Positions 60,101-64,000 of a stretch of DNA of 64,000 bases are shown here, piece after piece. The stretch spans positions 10,106,001 to 10,170,000 of the forward strand of contig NC_046680.1 of the NCBI RefSeq assembly GCF_009870125.1. The letters are read 5' to 3'. Position numbers and translations under genes: made by a program. A model generated the notes under the pieces. It was given only the letters and a program-made list of their open reading frames with translations. It searched no databases and was not told the origin of the DNA. Source of the stretch: Drosophila pseudoobscura (lineage: Eukaryota > Arthropoda > Insecta > Diptera > Drosophilidae). Every line of letters starts with the position of its first letter. The first letter of the stretch is position 1.

Positions 60101-63100
60101 TTTGGCCATGTTCACTAGCCACTCGATATGCCAAACATTTTGAGATGAATCAGTCTTCAAGTCAATTTTGCATTTACATATGTTTCGACTCAAGGTCTCG
60201 GATTTGTTGGCCTAAAAGAAAATCAAATTGAAACAAAATAACATGAAATTCCAAACATTTTCATGACAGAGACAGCTTGCATTTATTTCAGAAAATATTT
60301 CCAAGAGTTTTAAAAAGGGAATGACACGTCTGAAGAGAGGCGAGATTTTCTTAATTGTATATATCTACCTGTATATTTATAGTGTTATTATACTTGCTAT
60401 GTCTACCTACGGTTAAAAAGACATTTGTTGTGGAGCCTTTAAAATATTCCAAAAACAACGAAACCCGATATTTGGTTGAAGGGAAGATATTCAGTGCTAT
60501 AGAGCATATCGTATAGCTAAATTCTTTAATTTTTAAATTTTCGGATTTTGCAGAGCGCTTTGGCTTCCGCCTAGGCGATCAAGTGCATTGCCAGCTCCTA
60601 GTTGCCGCACAGATGTGGTGTTCTGACCTGGATCAGCCCATTTTGCAAATTTTAGTTCAGTTTACACAACTCCTGGTATAATATAATTAAAAATATTTAT
60701 ATTTACCTGCAGTCGCTTGCTCCCTCGCTCGGATACTAAGTTAATTTACACCGCAAATAGCTTTTTGCGGTTTCCATGACAATAATGCTAATTAAATGAA
60801 ACATAGGTGCAGGTGCCCCTACTTCTTCTGCGGTAAACCCAGCACTTTGCGGCAAGCAGCCTTAAATAATAACCAACCGAGTAGCTGCTCCTGCTCTGCC
60901 CTCTCCCCACTCGAAACTCGAAACTGGCCCCAAAAAAAATACATATTGCATGCGTACTCTAAAATTAATTGGAATGCAAATGCAGTTGAGGGAAAAGAGC
61001 TGCAATTAAATTGCGCAGGACCTCACAAGTGACGGTGGGTCCCTTCCTCGCATCGGGACTGCAATTATACAAACTAATGCCGTTTAATTAAGTTCACACG
61101 TGCCACAATTAAATCTTCGGCGCTAATTGATGAACGTGTTTCCAGGGGTCTACACTCATGCATACATGTACGTGGAGAACATTCGTTGCTTTACTTTTTC
61201 ATACCCTTTACTCAGGGAATACTCTTGGGGCACATCGTATTCGCACAAGTGTACATATACATATGTTGCAAAAAGCGCTTTGCATCCAAAAAAGTATATA
61301 CACATGTATCTAATTCTCGATCAGCATCAACAATTGTAGTTTCCATCTTGTGGAGAATGCTTTATCCCACCTTTTCCTCACAAAAGACCCTCAAGTGGGG
61401 GTATCTTCTATTCCAAATATTGGCGGCAGTACTATTATTATTGTTCAAACTTGTTTTTGTTTTTTTAAACGTAGAACAATCTCACGTAGTAGTCAGCAAA
61501 ACGGCAAACAAATAATCCGGAGGGTGAGTGGCAGAAGGTGTGGACGCGTGGCTGGGGGAATCGTTCGTGTTGGGAAATCATAAATAGTTTCTGGCCCCAC
61601 CAGAATGTATCCCTTCCGAATTAGGCTAAACTGGATTTTGCTTACACGCATTGCCGTGCCGAACATTTGGCACCCGCCGTTTACCCGCCCCACCGCCCCT
61701 CTGCCCTGATTCGGACGGGGCGTGCCATGTTGAGTTACTGCCTTCGTTACGGATTGGTCAGAATTCCAAAATTATTTAGCAAATTAACAGGCTGACAAGT
61801 CAACTGTGCATGCATTTGGAAGTGGCTGACGTGGGTCCCCGGCTATGTGACCAGATTGCCAAGAGCCAAGAGCCGGAAAACTTATGGATTGCCGGCACGC
61901 AGAGCATTTCCAATTGCTTACCTTGGCCAAGGACAAGGATGCGGCGAGTGGCGGCAGGTCAACGACTGCCCATTAAAGTAATTCTCTTACGAGTACGAGT
62001 ATTGTTTGCCTTAGGTATTTTGGCTTTCGGTTCCCCCCCCCCTCCTGTTGCACGCTGCAGTGTCCAAATATTTTTGTTGAGTCTCAGACCGCAGGACAAA
62101 CACAAAGACAACACATAGCCAGAAGTTTGTAACATTTTATTGTGTGTATGTGCCAGCTTATTGTCTTGTTAAAGCCAGCTTAGAGGAGACCCAAACTCCG
62201 CACTGGAGTGGTCGTTGGAGCGGGAGAATTGTTTGTGGCATCGAGGCCTCATAATGAAGTAGCTTGTTAATAAATAAATAAATTGGACTGCATCTCAGGC
62301 TGAATGTACTCATTTGCATTCAGTGATTCGCAAAAATAACACGCACGTGGTAATACGATTTTTCACAGAACTGTAATTAAAGCCGGCACCGAGACCGAGG
62401 CTGCAGTCGAGACAGAAAAGAAGTTCGTGAATCCTGGCCAACTGCCTCAAGTGCTGCACTTGATATAATTTGCCGCCAGAAGCTCGTATATCAGACAGCA
62501 GCAGGAGCAGCTTTCGGTTGCTCTCTCTCTGTCTCTGTCTCTCTCTCTCTCTCTGAATTCGACAACTCAGCGAACTGAATGGGGAAGGCGGCAAAATATG
62601 AGGTCCTGGAGAGACTATACGGGTGCCAGTAGGAGTGGCCTGCGCAACGAGGTCAACGACAGGGATAGAGCTGCCAAACTAGGGGCAGACTTCAAGTGTG
62701 GCTGGGACTGTGCCTCCGGCGGTGCCCGTGTCTCTGTCTGGTGGCCAGCACTCGTGGATAATAAAACAATTAAGCGCAAAGTCAACATGGCCGGCCAAAA
62801 AAGTTGACTCCGCCAGTCGACCTGCCACGCCCCCCTTCTGCCCACACAGCAATCGAAATAGGAATCGAAAATTCCGCACTCCCATTTGAATGCAATGCCA
62901 CATGCGGCTTTCTGCCGCTGCCACAGGGCGTATACTTAATCAAATGCATTGCAAGCAGCGCCAACAGCACACCACAAAATGGAACGATGCCCAGTGGGCG
63001 GATGGGTTAGGACACAACGCAAACGTTTAATGGGAATTTATGGCTGGACATTATGCATCAGGCCTCCTCGGTTCCATTTGGCTCTTCGCTGTGCACAGTT

Positions 63101-64000
63101 GGAAAAAAACCCCCAATAGATGAGATGTTCTATAGCTATTTGCAAGAATTTGGACATCTTTTAAATGTAGATTCTACCAGAAACAAACTCATCTCTTTCT
63201 CAATTTTAGATGACTACCCACTACACTCCTGTACCCCTACCATCCTACCATCCAGCAGTCTGAGTGCTCTGAGTGTGGGCTTTCAAGATCCTTTCCCACC
63301 CCATCACATCACAACACATCCAGCACCAAACCAGCTCCCAGGTTTTTGCGCACTTTTGAGGGCGCGTAACGGTATTTGTGCGGCTTGAATACATATCGCC
63401 TTGAGTGACGTTATCCGTGGAAAGTTCCTCCACAAAGTGAGGGCTCCATTTTCCTGCCGGGCCATTGTAAGGATGTAGCTGTTACGTTGCCTCGTGTTCA
63501 CTTCATAATCGTGACGAGGCAACGCCAACTTGAATAATTGCTGTCAGGGTGTGAAAGGAAGAAGCTCGTCAGCATCTACTTAACTATCACTTGCATAAGC
63601 TGTCGGTGGGTCCATCGATCTATGCCCCCTGCCATAGACAACACTCAACTATCCCATCCCTTTAGTGCACTGGGGACCTTCCACAAATTCAGCGACGAGA
63701 CCCTCCCTCAGTCTCAGTGCACGTTTAAATTGTTTTGGGTGCTCGTAATGAATGGTCTCCACTCAATTGTCGCGAGCGCCAGAAGCAAGTGCCACTTGAG
63801 TCGCTCTATAATTGTCTTGTAAACAGGGGGTCAACTCCTACTTCACCTCCTGCTTATCCGTTGGAGCTCTGGACATATGAGAGTTATTGTTCCGACTCCA
63901 GTTTCTGCTCAAGCGATCAAGAACATATGCCCCAGGACGTTGGAGCTCATCGTTGTCGTTCGCTCAACCATAAAATAAAAGATAATCATTATTTTTCTAA
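57190..64000. other. Right flank, no supported exon
   Basis: It may be intron of the gene starting near 56946. It holds a CT-rich tract at 62521-62554, an AACTGAAACTGAAAC-type repeat at about 59263-59315 and scattered GGGTAT-type repeat ends. No frame shows a recognisable protein. Confidence 0.4.

Overview
The window reads as a Drosophila nuclear genome segment. Introns are tiny (56-85 bp) with GT-AG ends, core promoters are TATA/Inr or Inr/DPE, poly(A) signals are AATAAA, CAG/CAA runs encode polyglutamine, and there is abundant low-complexity DNA plus mariner, Jockey-type and DINE/SGM-like repeat remnants. An obscura-group species is my guess; the sequence alone does not prove it. Codon-rich sequence is confined to a few islands and most of the 64 kb is non-coding.

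The main content is a cluster of nine small secreted-protein genes between 14.2 and 52.2 kb. Eight of them (called A, B, D, E, F, G, H and I here) are paralogues with a signal peptide and the six-to-seven-cysteine pattern I associate with the Drosophila DUF725 family, whose function is unknown. All eight have a phase-0 intron exactly four codons after a conserved cysteine. After this constant head, the last exon carries a tail that differs in every gene: polyglutamine in A, a 17/34-residue Asn/Trp/Pro glycosylation-sequon repeat in B, a Pro/Ser/Thr/Ala tail in D, Pro-Ser-Thr pentapeptides in G, an Glu-Ser-Ser-Thr array in H, a short Thr/Pro stretch in I, and essentially none in E and F. Gene C is a small secreted orphan with Gln-Thr/Gln-Ser repeats and no DUF725 core.

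Layout: 1-14.18 kb, non-coding, with one candidate minus-strand DPE promoter near 3.29 kb; 14.2-18.1 kb, genes A and B in tandem on plus; 18.1-39.6 kb, about 21 kb with no supported gene; 39.6-47.9 kb, the dense block C(-), D(-), E(+), F(-), G(-), H(-), with E and F convergent and only 35 bp apart; 47.9-51.3 kb, TE remnants; 51.36-52.26 kb, gene I(-); 52.8-53.05 kb, a GC-rich segment open on both strands; 53.7-54.05 kb, a GATA-motif cluster with a duplicated motif; 56.85-57.18 kb, a candidate TATA promoter and first coding exon of a plus-strand gene that would continue into or past the right flank.

Working together (inference): GATA-type motifs lie upstream of most family promoters, and the products are small, secreted, disulphide-bonded and mucin-like or sequon-rich. 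This fits gut-lumen, peritrophic-matrix or other epithelial secretions. No expression or homology search could be run here.
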